Under the pieces are notes generated by a model. The model was not told where the DNA came from. It made no database searches and was given only the letters and a program-made list of their open reading frames with translations. A stretch of DNA of 64,000 nt. Origin: Enterococcus raffinosus (GTDB lineage Bacteria; Bacillota; Bacilli; Lactobacillales; Enterococcaceae). This document shows, piece by piece, positions 9,244 to 20,133 of this stretch; position 1 is the stretch's first letter; each line of letters opens with the position of its first letter. The stretch is taken from contig NZ_JAHLOS010000004.1 in NCBI RefSeq assembly GCF_018917525.1, forward strand, positions 1 through 64,000, written 5' to 3'. Made by a program: the position numbers and the translations under genes.

Positions 9244-9420
9244 AAGATTAATTTCAGCAATTGAAGATTTCGTACTTGTTTTAACCGTGTAAACAATCAT
9301 TGATAATTATTGCTATTACAGGGTTTGTGCGTTAAAAGGGAGTTGAAATAGATAAAATTGATAAGTAACCCTTAAAAAAGTATAATGGAACCTATGGAGA
9401 TAGACTAAATGTATCGGTAA

Positions 9421-9452
9421 AAGAAAAGACACTCCTCAAAAATGAGAAGTGT
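9421..9452 (-). terminator. tRNA-Arg terminator
   Basis: On the minus strand ACACTTCTCA pairs with TGAGGAGTGT across a four-base loop, followed by CTTTTCTTTT. It lies 10 bases beyond the 3' end of the tRNA. Confidence 0.75.
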
Positions 9453-9462
9453 CGTAAAAGTA

Positions 9463-9534
9463 TGCGCCCTGAGGGAATCGAACCCCCGTCTCAAGAACCG
9501 GAATCTTACGTGATATCCACTACACTAAGGGCGC
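9463..9534 (-). tRNA. tRNA-Arg (anticodon CCG)
   Basis: The minus strand folds as a full cloverleaf. The acceptor GCGCCCU pairs with AGGGCGC plus discriminator A. The D arm holds GUGUAGUGGAUAUCAC. An anticodon stem UAAGA/UCUUG surrounds the loop UUCCGGU, and the T loop is GGUUCGAUUCC. The anticodon CCG reads arginine codon CGG. The CCA end is not encoded. A promoter lies just upstream on the minus strand. Confidence 0.95.
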
Positions 9535-9547
9535 AAGCACGATTATT

Positions 9548-9575
9548 AGTTTAGCATATTATTTTAAAAAAACAA
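9548..9575 (-). promoter_or_regulatory. Promoter of tRNA-Arg
   Basis: Reading the minus strand, TTGTTT (9575-9570) is followed after 16 bases by TAAACT (9553-9548) with an extended TGC just before it. It fires toward the tRNA and lies against the rpoN start. Confidence 0.6.
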
Positions 9576-9586
9576 GGGGAAAGTAT

Positions 9587-10888
9587 ATGAAGTTTCAACA
9601 AGGTTATTCGCAAAAGCAGCAGCAAACCCAAAAATTGGCGATGACACAGGAGCTGCAGCAGGCGATTCAAATATTACAATTTAACACTGAGGAGTTGCAA
9701 GACTACGTTGAAACAGTTTCTTTAGAGAATCCATTGTTTGATGTAGTTGCTCCAAAAATTCAAAGTGATTTGATGCAAATGCACAGCGGTGCGGTTAAGG
9801 AGGAATCCTTTATTCAAATTGCCGATCACCCTGTTTCGTTATTTGAACATCTAATCAATCAGATACATTTAAATTATCGAGATACTTTTATTCGTGAAAT
9901 CATGCTGGTCTTGGTAGAGTATATCGATGTTAATGGATATTTGAGGGTTGATGAAGAAGAAATAAAGGAGGAGTTAAATGCGACAGATATTCAGTATCTG
10001 GACGCTTTAACACTTTTACAGCAATTAGATCCGCCGGGTGTTGGTGCAAGAAATTTACAGGAATGCTTGATGCTTCAGACTGAGCAGGATGATTATGCGC
10101 CAGAACTAGCTTATCTATTATTAGAAGAATCATTTGATGCGATTGCAAAGAGGAAATTCGAGCAGATTGCTAAAGAATACCAAATCAGCTTACCGCAGGT
10201 TCAACAAATTTTAGATTATATCCGAACGTTAAATCCATTCCCAGGAGCAAGCTTTGGCGGGCAGGATTCGAACTTTATTATTCCGGATCTTACATTAGTA
10301 AGAAGGGACGGACAATTAGTTGTGCTATCAAATAAGCGGGGGCAACTAAGACTGAATTTTCAGGAAAATTATTTTAATCGTTTGAAACAGCAAGCCGACG
10401 AAGAAACCAAAGTCTACTTGAAAGAAAAACTACAACAATTTGAATGGTTGAACAAAACGCTTGGTCAACGAAAAGATACGATTTTAGAAGTTGGGAAAAT
10501 CATTGTTCAGCATCAGGCGGCTTTCTTTGAAGAAAAGCAGGGAGCCTTAAAGCCATTGATGCTTAAAGATGTAGCGAAGCAATTGGAAGTTCATGAATCA
10601 ACGATTAGTCGTGCCGTCAACGGAAAATATATTGAGACTGATTTTGGTGTTTTCGAATTGCGCAGCTTTTTTGTTAATAAAGTTAATGATGAGGATACCT
10701 CTGCAGATGAGGTCAAACAATTAATTGCATCATTCGTTGAAAAAGAAGATAAGCGCAAACCGTTATCCGATCAAAAAATTGTAGAATTACTCGCAGAAAA
10801 AGAGCAAAAAATTTCTCGAAGGACGGTCGCAAAGTATCGTGATGCGCTAAATATTCCCAGCTCCTCGAAAAGAAAACGTTTTGATTGA
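9587..10888 (+). CDS. rpoN: RNA polymerase sigma-54 factor
   Basis: The 433-residue protein has the three RpoN parts. The Gln-rich region I (QKLAMTQELQQAIQILQFNTEEL) contacts enhancer-binding proteins. The core-binding region has the motif LDPPGVGARNLQECL. The DNA-binding region has a helix-turn-helix around LEVHESTISRAVNGKYIET and the RpoN box SRRTVAKYRDALNIPSS. It directs transcription from -24/-12 promoters, which in enterococci mainly serve PTS operons driven by LevR-type activators. No such activator or promoter was found in this window. Confidence 0.96.
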   Translation: MKFQQGYSQKQQQTQKLAMTQELQQAIQILQFNTEELQDYVETVSLENPLFDVVAPKIQSDLMQMHSGAVKEESFIQIADHPVSLFEHLINQIHLNYRDTFIREIMLVLVEYIDVNGYLRVDEEEIKEELNATDIQYLDALTLLQQLDPPGVGARNLQECLMLQTEQDDYAPELAYLLLEESFDAIAKRKFEQIAKEYQISLPQVQQILDYIRTLNPFPGASFGGQDSNFIIPDLTLVRRDGQLVVLSNKRGQLRLNFQENYFNRLKQQADEETKVYLKEKLQQFEWLNKTLGQRKDTILEVGKIIVQHQAAFFEEKQGALKPLMLKDVAKQLEVHESTISRAVNGKYIETDFGVFELRSFFVNKVNDEDTSADEVKQLIASFVEKEDKRKPLSDQKIVELLAEKEQKISRRTVAKYRDALNIPSSSKRKRFD

Positions 10889-10914
10889 GCCAAGTAAAAA
10901 AACTTGGCTTTTTC
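10888..10914 (+). terminator. rpoN terminator
   Basis: AGCCAAG pairs with CTTGGCT across an A-rich loop, followed by TTTTT. Confidence 0.8.
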
Positions 10915-10915
10915 C

Positions 10916-10944
10916 TTGCGTATAAGGCACAAAACTGTTACACT
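10916..10944 (+). promoter_or_regulatory. Promoter of the cggR glycolytic operon
   Basis: TTGCGT (10916-10921) and TACACT (10939-10944) are 17 bases apart, upstream of the CggR operator and the cggR start codon. Confidence 0.55.
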
Positions 10945-11012
10945 TTGTCATGTAAGAAATCAGCAAATTTCAAACGAGTAATTTGACTTTCTTGCATTTT
11001 TTTTAAAATTCA

Positions 11013-11048
11013 TGGGTCGCTAAAAGTCTATGAGGGACTACTTAAGTC
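11013..11048 (+). promoter_or_regulatory. CggR operator
   Basis: Two direct half-operator pairs are present with the spacing of the Bacillus subtilis CggR site (CGGGAC-N6-TGTC-N4-CGGGAC-N6-TGTC). Here they read TGGGTC, six bases, AGTC, four bases, AGGGAC, six bases, AGTC. The site ends four bases before the GGAGG of cggR, so bound repressor would block elongation or initiation. Fructose-1,6-bisphosphate is the known inducer in the family. Confidence 0.8.
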
Positions 11049-11064
11049 CAACGGAGGAATTCCT

Positions 11065-12108
11065 TTGTTAAGTGAATTAAGAGTACTTGAAGCAATCGCC
11101 CCTGATGTGCTAGAGGTTGTAAAGAAAAGATATCGCATTATGCAGAATATTTTTTGGATGCAGCCGATCGGTCGAAGAAACTTAGCTGATTCATTAGGTC
11201 TTACCGAGCGGGTATTGCGTGGTGAGACGGATTATCTTAGAGATCAGCGTTTGATTGATGCAACGAAGAGCGGCATGTTATTAACTGAGAAGGGCGAAGG
11301 ACTGTTACAGCATTTAGAACTATTGATGGAACAGTTTACTGGCATGGATCAGTTAGAAAAACAACTTGCTTCACTTTTTAAGATCGAACGATGCTTGATC
11401 GTTTCTGGTAACAGTGATGAGCAGGGAAAGGTAATCGGTGAATTTGGTGAGTTAGTTGATGAGGCTTTGCAGCGTCAATTGCCAGAAGGCCGAAATATTA
11501 TTGCAGTGATGGGCGGTACAACGATGGCCGAAGTTGCCAGACATGTCAGTCCATTAGAAACAGCAAAACGACATAATCTTTTCGTTCCAGCTAGAGGCGG
11601 TATCGGCGAAGCCGTATCGATTCAAGCTAACTCAGTCAGTGCCTTGATGGCAGCCAATGCTCATGGTGAGCATCGTGCCTTATATGTCCCAGAGCAATTA
11701 AGCGAAGAGGCGTATCACACTCTGCTGAAGGAACCTTCCATCAGAAATGTCTTGGCGATGATTAAAGAAGCCAATTGTGTAGTTCACAGTATTGGTCGAG
11801 CATTGCACATGGCAGCCAGACGAAAAATGACAGAAGATGAGATTGTTCGTCTAAAACAAAAAAATGCCGTTGCAGAATCTTTTGGGTACTTTTTTGACGA
11901 GAACGGAGAGATCGTTCATAAGGTGCCGCGTATCGGATTATCCTTAGAGGATATTCAAAAGATGCCGACGATTCTTGCAGTCGCTGGTGGTAAAAGCAAA
12001 GTTAAAGCCATTACAGCGTATATGAAAAATGCTCCACAACAAACGTGGCTCATCACCGATGAAGCTGCGGCAAACGAGATTTTAAAAGGGACATCCCCTT
12101 TAAAATAA
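11065..12108 (+). CDS. cggR: Central glycolytic genes regulator
   Basis: This 347-residue SorC/DeoR-type repressor has an N-terminal winged helix (about residues 1-85) and a sugar-phosphate-binding domain that starts near ERCLIVSGNSDEQ. Typical effector-domain motifs are NIIAVMGGTTMAEVA and VAGGKSKVKAI. It binds the operator just upstream and represses cggR-gap-pgk-tpiA-eno when glycolytic sugar phosphates are low. It starts with TTG seven bases after GGAGG. It is the first gene of the operon, 35 bases before gap. Confidence 0.95.
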   Translation: MLSELRVLEAIAPDVLEVVKKRYRIMQNIFWMQPIGRRNLADSLGLTERVLRGETDYLRDQRLIDATKSGMLLTEKGEGLLQHLELLMEQFTGMDQLEKQLASLFKIERCLIVSGNSDEQGKVIGEFGELVDEALQRQLPEGRNIIAVMGGTTMAEVARHVSPLETAKRHNLFVPARGGIGEAVSIQANSVSALMAANAHGEHRALYVPEQLSEEAYHTLLKEPSIRNVLAMIKEANCVVHSIGRALHMAARRKMTEDEIVRLKQKNAVAESFGYFFDENGEIVHKVPRIGLSLEDIQKMPTILAVAGGKSKVKAITAYMKNAPQQTWLITDEAAANEILKGTSPLK

Positions 12109-12143
12109 ATATATTTTTTGATTCCATAAGGAGGAAATCTTAA

Positions 12144-13145
12144 ATGACAGTAAAAGTTGGAATTAACGGATTTGGACGTATCGGACGCTTAGCATTCCGC
12201 CGTATCCAAGATGTAGAAGGATTGGAAGTTGTAGCTATCAACGACTTAACAGACGCTAAAATGTTGGCTCACTTGTTAAAATATGATACAACTCAAGGTC
12301 GCTTTAACGGAACTGTTGAAGTTCACGAAGGTTCATTCAACGTGAACGGCAAAGAAGTTAAAGTTCTTGCTAACCGCAACCCTGAAGAATTACCTTGGGG
12401 AGAACTAGGAGTAGATATCGTATTAGAATGTACTGGATTCTTCACTTCAAAATCTGCTGCTGAAAAACATTTAACAGCTGGTGCTAAACGTGTTGTTATC
12501 TCAGCTCCTGGTGGTAACGATGTTCCAACAATCGTTTACAACACTAACCACGAAACTTTAACTGGTGACGAAACAGTTATCTCTGGTGCTTCATGTACTA
12601 CTAACTGTTTAGCTCCTATGGCTAAAACTTTAAATGACGAATTTGGCGTTGTTGAAGGTTTAATGACAACTATCCATGCTTACACAGGTGACCAAATGAC
12701 TCTTGATGGACCTCACCCTAAAGGCGACTTCCGTCGTGCGCGTGCTGCTGCAGCAAACATCGTGCCTAACTCAACTGGTGCTGCTAAAGCTATCGGTTTA
12801 GTTATTCCTGACTTGAACGGTAAATTAGACGGAGCTGCTCAACGTGTTCCTGTTGCAACTGGTTCATTAACTGAATTAGTTACTGTTCTTAACAAAAAAG
12901 TGACTGTTGATGAAGTAAATGCAGCAATGAAAGCAGCATCTAACGAATCATTCGGTTACAACACTGACGAAATCGTTTCTTCAGATATCGTAGGTATGAC
13001 TTTCGGTTCATTATTTGATGAAACTCAAACTAAAGTTATGACAGTTGGCGACCAACAATTAGTTAAAACTGTTGCTTGGTATGACAACGAAATGTCATAC
13101 ACTGCTCAATTAGTTCGTACTTTAGAATACTTCGCTAAACTTTAA
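12144..13145 (+). CDS. gap: Glyceraldehyde-3-phosphate dehydrogenase (type I, NAD)
   Basis: The 333-residue enzyme has the NAD-binding start [16 protein letters not shown], the catalytic Cys in [15 protein letters not shown] with the family His further on, and the C-terminal [15 protein letters not shown]. It oxidises glyceraldehyde 3-phosphate to 1,3-bisphosphoglycerate in glycolysis. Codon use is strongly biased, as expected of a very highly expressed gene. It follows cggR closely and is followed by a hairpin, so the gap message may be processed or ended separately from pgk. Confidence 0.98.
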   Translation: MTVKVGINGFGRIGRLAFRRIQDVEGLEVVAINDLTDAKMLAHLLKYDTTQGRFNGTVEVHEGSFNVNGKEVKVLANRNPEELPWGELGVDIVLECTGFFTSKSAAEKHLTAGAKRVVISAPGGNDVPTIVYNTNHETLTGDETVISGASCTTNCLAPMAKTLNDEFGVVEGLMTTIHAYTGDQMTLDGPHPKGDFRRARAAAANIVPNSTGAAKAIGLVIPDLNGKLDGAAQRVPVATGSLTELVTVLNKKVTVDEVNAAMKAASNESFGYNTDEIVSSDIVGMTFGSLFDETQTKVMTVGDQQLVKTVAWYDNEMSYTAQLVRTLEYFAKL

Positions 13146-13183
13146 GATTTAGTTTAAACGAAAATGACATTGTCTGAACAAGG

Positions 13184-13213
13184 CGGGGAAGCAACGCGCT
13201 TCTCCGTTTTTTT
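13184..13213 (+). terminator. Terminator after gap
   Basis: CGGGGAAGC pairs with GCTTCTCCG across AACGC (13184-13206), followed by seven T residues. It partially separates cggR-gap from pgk. Confidence 0.75.
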
Positions 13214-13226
13214 CGTAAGTTTATCA

Positions 13227-13257
13227 TTGGCTCTTTTGTCAAAAAGAGTTGTATAAT
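13227..13257 (+). promoter_or_regulatory. Possible pgk promoter
   Basis: A consensus -10 TATAAT lies at 13252-13257. The best -35 match is TTGGCT at 13227-13232, with a long 19-base spacer. It sits after the gap terminator and 38 bases before pgk. Confidence 0.45.
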
Positions 13258-13295
13258 AATAAAGATTTAAAAAAATTATTTGGAGGTTTTCTTTC

Positions 13296-14486
13296 ATGGC
13301 AAAAATGACAGTTAAAGATCTTGACTTGAAAGACAAGAAAGTTTTAGTTCGTGTGGACTTTAACGTTCCTGTTAAGGATGGCGTGATTACTGATGACACT
13401 CGTATCAAAGCGGCGTTACCAACAATCAACTACATTTTAGAACAAGGCGGCAAAGCAATATTGTTCTCTCACCTAGGTCGTGTGAAAACAGAAGAAGATA
13501 AAGCTGGCAAATCATTAAAACCAGTTGCTGAACGTTTAAGCGAATTATTGGGTAAAAATGTAACGTTTGTACCTGAAACTCGTGGCTCTGAATTGGAATC
13601 AGCAATCGCAGACATGAAAGACGGCGACGTGGTTGTCTTTGAAAACACTCGTTTTGAAGATATCGACGGTAAAAAAGAAAGCGGAAATGACGCTGAATTG
13701 GGTAAATACTGGGCTTCATTAGGCGATGTATTCGTTAATGACGCATTTGGTACGGCTCATCGTGCGCACGCTTCAAACGTAGGTATCGCTTCTACTGGAA
13801 TTCCAACTGTTGCTGGATTCTTAATGGAAAAAGAAATTAAATTCATCGGCGAAGCTGTGGAAGAACCTAAACGTCCGATGGTTGCGATCCTAGGTGGCGC
13901 GAAAGTTTCTGACAAAATCGGCGTAATCAAAAACTTGATTCCTAAAGCTGACAAAATCTTAATCGGCGGCGGAATGACTTATACCTTCTACAAAGCTAAA
14001 GGCATGGAAATCGGTAACTCATTAGTTGAAGCTGATAAAGTGGATTTGGCGAAAGAATTGATCGAAGCAGCTGGCGACAAATTAGTTTTACCAGTTGATT
14101 CAATCACAGCGGCTGAATTTTCAAACGACGTTCCAACGGAAGAACATACTGGTGATGTTCCTGCTGGACAAATGGGTCTTGACATTGGACCAGAATCAAT
14201 CGCTTTATTCGCCCAAACATTAGAAGGCGCGAAAACAGTTGTTTGGAACGGACCTATGGGTGTGTTCGAAATGAGCAACTTCGCTCGCGGAACAATCGGT
14301 GTTTGTGAAGCAATCGCTAACTTGAAAGATGCTACAACAATCATCGGTGGTGGGGACTCTGCAGCTGCAGCTGAACAACTTGGCTTTGCTGACAAATTCA
14401 CTCACATCTCAACTGGTGGCGGTGCAAGTCTTGAATTACTAGAAGGTAAAGAATTACCAGGTCTTGCAGCAATCAACGACAAATAA
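13296..14486 (+). CDS. pgk: Phosphoglycerate kinase
   Basis: The 396-residue kinase has the N-domain signature [12 protein letters not shown] and the substrate-binding run [12 protein letters not shown]. The C-domain nucleotide motifs are [15 protein letters not shown] and [11 protein letters not shown]. It makes ATP from 1,3-bisphosphoglycerate. It follows gap in the glycolytic operon, with AGGAGGT-like Shine-Dalgarno sequence TTGGAGG. Length and all core motifs are normal. Confidence 0.98.
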   Translation: MAKMTVKDLDLKDKKVLVRVDFNVPVKDGVITDDTRIKAALPTINYILEQGGKAILFSHLGRVKTEEDKAGKSLKPVAERLSELLGKNVTFVPETRGSELESAIADMKDGDVVVFENTRFEDIDGKKESGNDAELGKYWASLGDVFVNDAFGTAHRAHASNVGIASTGIPTVAGFLMEKEIKFIGEAVEEPKRPMVAILGGAKVSDKIGVIKNLIPKADKILIGGGMTYTFYKAKGMEIGNSLVEADKVDLAKELIEAAGDKLVLPVDSITAAEFSNDVPTEEHTGDVPAGQMGLDIGPESIALFAQTLEGAKTVVWNGPMGVFEMSNFARGTIGVCEAIANLKDATTIIGGGDSAAAAEQLGFADKFTHISTGGGASLELLEGKELPGLAAINDK

Positions 14487-14500
14487 TCAGAAAAGTATTT

Positions 14501-14604
14501 CGAGCTCGTTCAGCTCTCAAGCAGTAAGTCTAAAATTTTGATAAATTGCTTCTCAAATTTCTCAAAATTTTCGCTCATTGTTGAAGAGAGCTAGAGCTAG
14601 CTCG
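14501..14604 (+). repeat. Large imperfect inverted repeat between pgk and tpiA
   Basis: The gap between pgk and tpiA can fold as one long hairpin. CGAGCT (14501) pairs with AGCTCG (14599). AGCTCTC (14512) pairs with GAGAGCT (14586). AAAATTTTGA (14532) pairs perfectly with TCAAAATTTT (14562). No T-run follows, so it is not a normal terminator. It may be an RNA processing or stability element, or a small intergenic repeat; only one copy was noticed here. Confidence 0.6.
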
Positions 14605-14644
14605 TAATATTAGACAATAAAAATTCAAAAAGGAGTTTTTTTAA

Positions 14645-15400
<756 letters not shown>

Positions 15401-15486
15401 TTTTTTATAGAAAATTGCGGCTTTTGTTTGCAACTGCCGGCGATTTTCACTAATATTGGTTATAAGGGTTTTTAACCCTTTAATAA

Positions 15487-16827
<1,341 letters not shown>

Positions 16828-16870
16828 TTAAGATAGTTTTTCTGTCTATTATGTTTTATTTGATGATACT

Positions 16871-16909
16871 AAAAAATCCTCTTGTCTAATTTTAGACAGG
16901 AGGATTTTT
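16871..16909 (+). terminator. Glycolytic operon terminator
   Basis: AAAATCCTC and following bases pair with GAGGATTTT across a stem of about 15 bp (16873-16908), closing with a T-run. It ends the cggR-eno unit. Confidence 0.85.
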
Positions 16910-17050
16910 CGTTTATTCTAACTAGAACTTTCTAGAACTTTTTCTCAACTAATAAATCTTCTAAGAGATAAGTTTTTTCATCTAGACAATGGTTCTATTG
17001 ATATGTTTATAATGAAAAGAGCAGCGCTATTTTAAAAATCGGAGGAAATT

Positions 17051-17758
17051 ATGAAAAAGATTGTTAGTTTTGCAGTTCTAACTGCAAGTGTTTTTCTGTT
17101 AGTTGGTTGTAGTACTGAAAAAGAACAAAAGCGAGAGGCGAGTATTTCACAATCTTCCTCTGAAAAAGAGAAGAAGCTTGAGATTATTTGCTTTAAGACT
17201 TTTGAAACGGATGAACTAGGTAAAGCGATCATTACCGGAACAACAGAGCCAGATGCGGTGGTTTCCATCGAAAATCAAAAGGAATCTGCTGATGAGCACG
17301 GACTATTTCGTTTGGAATATCAATTAGATGAGCCAAAGGTTAAAGAGCTGACTTTGACTTCTAAGAAAAACAGTGAACAGGTTGAAAAGAAAATCAACAT
17401 TGAGCCATCTGTTAGTTTTCAGCGATCTAAAGAAGAGACTTCAAAAACAGAACCTGTCGCAGAGCCGCAGGCAACAACAGAAGCTACGCAATCCTCGACC
17501 CAAACAACACCATCTAGTTCTGAGGAAGCTCAGAAAAATGATCAGGTTGGGCAAGTGCTGGTTAGCCCGAATGGGGAAGCGGTGACGGTTCTTCGCGTTT
17601 TGCCAAATGGCGAACGAGTGATTAGCGAACAAACCTCTCAGGCTGATCTGAATAATGATGGCATTCTTACCTATGAAGAATTAGTTCAGGCCGAAAACGA
17701 TTTAAACAAACAGACGGAAGAAATAAGACGCAGACAATTGGAAGAACAAAATCAGTAG
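17051..17758 (+). CDS. Lipoprotein with Ig-like and EF-hand-like segments
   Basis: The 235-residue protein begins with a signal peptide and a lipobox LVGC (Cys near residue 20), so it should be anchored outside the membrane. Residues about 45-120 look like a small bacterial Ig-like domain (TGTTEPDAVVSIENQ onward). A Ser/Thr/Gln/Glu-rich linker follows. Near the C-terminus DLNNDGILTYEE fits a canonical EF-hand calcium loop (Asp 1, Asn 3, Asp 5, Gly 6, Glu 12). I do not recognise a named family. It stands alone, with GGAGG before the start and a shared terminator after it. Confidence 0.75.
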   Translation: MKKIVSFAVLTASVFLLVGCSTEKEQKREASISQSSSEKEKKLEIICFKTFETDELGKAIITGTTEPDAVVSIENQKESADEHGLFRLEYQLDEPKVKELTLTSKKNSEQVEKKINIEPSVSFQRSKEETSKTEPVAEPQATTEATQSSTQTTPSSSEEAQKNDQVGQVLVSPNGEAVTVLRVLPNGERVISEQTSQADLNNDGILTYEELVQAENDLNKQTEEIRRRQLEEQNQ

Positions 17759-17773
17759 TGCATTTAAAGCAAA

Positions 17774-17819
17774 TAGAGAGTTCAGTGTTTTTGAATACAC
17801 TGAACTCTCTATTACTTTT
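17774..17819. terminator. Bidirectional terminator between lipoprotein and sulP genes
   Basis: A 15-bp perfect stem TAGAGAGTTCAGTGT (17774-17788) pairs with its complement (17797-17811). It is flanked by A-rich and T-rich sequence and lies between converging genes. Confidence 0.85.
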
Positions 17820-19435
17820 TAATACTCTTGATGCAATGCATGAAGTGCATGTGCGACAGTAGGGTGCTGAATGGGACAATTGGTTTGTTTCGCCCATAGC
17901 TGCTGAAACTGTTTTTCTACTTCAGGCTGCATAGAAGTAAAGACCAGTTGTTGCTTTTTCAATCTTGCCACGGAAAAATAATCAGCAAATGTGTCAAGCG
18001 CTGTTACATCAATATTTGGTACCCCGCGAAGGGAAAAGATGATTCCTTCTTTATCCACTACTTGATCCAATTCTCTTTTTAACTGATTGGCAGACATGAA
18101 GAACAAAGGGCCAGTGATGTAGATGACTGCCCAATCAGAGCTTACATCAGAATGAGGTAACGCCATTCTTTGCCAATCAATTTCTTCGGTGACGATAGAA
18201 ATTCGGGCACTTTTTGCAATAAAGAAAATGCATCCGCAAATAACACCGATGACAATCGCGATGCTCAAATCAAAGATAATCGTGCAAAGCATTGTTACAA
18301 AAAACAAAAGGATGGCTGTTCGATTTTTTTGCTGAATCATCGTTTTTATCGTCGTCCATTCATGCATTCGCCAGCTGGTTATCAGTAGAACACTGGCAAG
18401 AGCTGCCATAGGAATTTGGGACATGATCGGAGCAAAAATGATCATAGAAAGAAATAGAAAAAGTGCATGGAAAATTCCTGCCAAACGTGTCTGAGCACCT
18501 GATTTTATAGCGACACTTGTTCTAGCAATTGCCGCTGTTGCCGGTATACCACCGAAAAAAGGTAAAATCATATTGCCGATTCCTTGAGCAATTAGTTCTT
18601 GGTTACTATCAAGGTCTTTGCCTGTCATGCGTCCAGCAGAAGCGCCGCAAAGCAAGCTTTCGATCATCCCCAGCATCGCGATACTGACGGCAGGGAAGAA
18701 TAATTGTTTGATCAGAGAGAAGTTAAGCGTTGCTATATGGAGCCGTTCTCCTGTTAATAAGGATGTCGGGATTTTCCCAACCTTTGCAACAGGAAGATGG
18801 AAAAGAATAGAAGCAAATGTGGCTAGAATAATTGCAACGAGTGATGCGGGTAAAAATTGGCTCCACTTCTTTGGATAAAAAACTAAGAACAACAAAACAA
18901 TAATACCCAATAAAAGAGTCGGTAAATCCGGCGTAAAATTAAAGCGATAACTCATTAATTTTGCTAAAGCACTCTCTCCAATGGAGGTTGTACCGAAAAA
19001 GTTATCAATTTGTCCTAGAGCGATAATGATAGCAATTCCTGAAGTAAAACCTGTGATAACAGGTGAAGGAATGAAGGAAGTGAGACTTCCGAGTTTGAAT
19101 AAACCTGCAAGCAATAAGATAGCGCCCGCAATAAAGGTAGCAGCTAAAACCCCAGCCAAACCTTGTGTGGCAATAATTCCCATTAGAATGGCGGCCATTG
19201 CACCTGTTGGTCCAGAAATTTGGTAAAAGCCGCCGGAAAGACTGCTGATCACAATTCCTGCGATAATGGCTGTGATCATCCCGGCTGCCGCGTCGGCTCC
19301 GCTAGAAACCCCAAAGGCCAACGCAAGAGGCAAGGCCACAGCCGCAACGGTCAATCCCGCTAATAGATCTTTTTGAAGCTTCGCCTTAGAATAATGTCGA
19401 AACTCCTGTTGTAATAAATTTTTATAACGCTTAAT
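17819..19435 (-). CDS. SulP family anion transporter with STAS domain
   Basis: The protein has 10-12 membrane segments typical of SulP/SLC26 carriers (ALPLALAFGVSSGAD, FYQISGPTGAMAAILMG, SPVITGFTSGIAIIIALGQ). A cytosolic STAS domain fills the last 110 residues (VIYITGPLFFMSANQL, LRGVPNIDVTALD). It would carry sulfate, bicarbonate or dicarboxylates. The first standard in-frame start is a TTG at 19354. However, 27 further codons upstream encode the expected SulP amphipathic N-terminus (KAKLQKDLLAGLT) and reach an ATT at 19435 placed 8 bases after AAGGAGT. I therefore take ATT as the start, giving 538 residues. Confidence 0.87.
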   Translation of the reverse strand: MKRYKNLLQQEFRHYSKAKLQKDLLAGLTVAAVALPLALAFGVSSGADAAAGMITAIIAGIVISSLSGGFYQISGPTGAMAAILMGIIATQGLAGVLAATFIAGAILLLAGLFKLGSLTSFIPSPVITGFTSGIAIIIALGQIDNFFGTTSIGESALAKLMSYRFNFTPDLPTLLLGIIVLLFLVFYPKKWSQFLPASLVAIILATFASILFHLPVAKVGKIPTSLLTGERLHIATLNFSLIKQLFFPAVSIAMLGMIESLLCGASAGRMTGKDLDSNQELIAQGIGNMILPFFGGIPATAAIARTSVAIKSGAQTRLAGIFHALFLFLSMIIFAPIMSQIPMAALASVLLITSWRMHEWTTIKTMIQQKNRTAILLFFVTMLCTIIFDLSIAIVIGVICGCIFFIAKSARISIVTEEIDWQRMALPHSDVSSDWAVIYITGPLFFMSANQLKRELDQVVDKEGIIFSLRGVPNIDVTALDTFADYFSVARLKKQQLVFTSMQPEVEKQFQQLWAKQTNCPIQHPTVAHALHALHQEY

Positions 19436-19464
19436 CTTAAAACACTCCTTTTTAAAAATACGAT

Positions 19465-19492
19465 AAAAGCCCGTTAATCAACGGGCTTTAGT
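19465..19492 (-). terminator. Hairpin with T-rich tail in the sulP leader
   Basis: On the minus strand AAAGCCCGTT and AACGGGCTTT form a perfect stem with a four-base loop, followed by TATCGTATTTTT and then the sulP ribosome binding site. A terminator-like hairpin this close upstream suggests attenuation or insulation of sulP. Confidence 0.55.
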
Positions 19493-19656
19493 AAAGATTT
19501 AAACACCTCTTTTACTATAAAATAGTAGAAATAAAAGCACAATGGTTTTTTTATCATTTTTAAAGCAGATAGTGCTTTTTTGCAGAGATTCAGCATTTTT
19601 CATGGTACTTTGATATACTAGATTCAAAAAGAGATATCTATGAGGAAGTGAGAAAG

Positions 19657-20106
19657 ATGGCAAAAGATGAATTACAACAATATTTAGACAAAGGTCGTTT
19701 TGGAGCGGCACGCGTCAATCCTGATGAACAAAGAAAATATTTAGGGACTTTTCGTGAACGATGTTTTGCAAGTATGACGATAAAAGAGATGAGAAATCAA
19801 CAGGATCGCGAACACCTGATTTCGGAAATCCAAAAGTATCCTGAAGGGAAACTGTTGATAAATGGGGCGGTTGATGGGAATTTGCAGAATGCGTTTATCG
19901 CGCTAGCTTCTAAAAATTCTGTTGACTTCACGATCGTTAATGATGCCACTGTTGACTCAGAAGATAGTATTGGCGTATTATTAGTGACCGATCATGCGGT
20001 GAATCAAGAAATTATCGACATCGAAGAAAAATATTCGTCTCAAAATGACGATGAAACGGTTGAATCAAAGCCAAAGAAGAGCTTTTTCGGAAGATTGTTT
20101 GATTAA
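19657..20106 (+). CDS. DUF1694 family protein (YueI-like)
   Basis: The 149-residue protein matches the DUF1694/YueI family. Typical parts are the N-terminal DKGRFGAARVNPDEQRKYLG and TFRERCFASMTIKEM, the middle GKLLINGAVDGNLQNAFIAL, and a charged tail ending KKSFFGRLFD. The fold resembles tRNA/ribosomal L7Ae-like proteins in some annotations, but no role is established. An in-frame GTG three codons upstream exists; AGGAAG at 19643 fits the ATG at 19657 better. It lies before pyrG. Confidence 0.85.
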   Translation: MAKDELQQYLDKGRFGAARVNPDEQRKYLGTFRERCFASMTIKEMRNQQDREHLISEIQKYPEGKLLINGAVDGNLQNAFIALASKNSVDFTIVNDATVDSEDSIGVLLVTDHAVNQEIIDIEEKYSSQNDDETVESKPKKSFFGRLFD

Positions 20107-20133
20107 AGAACTGTAAGCAACGAATAATTACAG

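Noticed and set aside
13988-14401. 137-codon ORF antisense to pgk
   Set aside because: A by-product of strong codon bias in pgk; no RBS and no recognisable protein.
18618-19226. Plus-strand ORFs inside the SulP gene
   Set aside because: They lie fully opposite a well-supported membrane transporter gene and show no protein features of their own.
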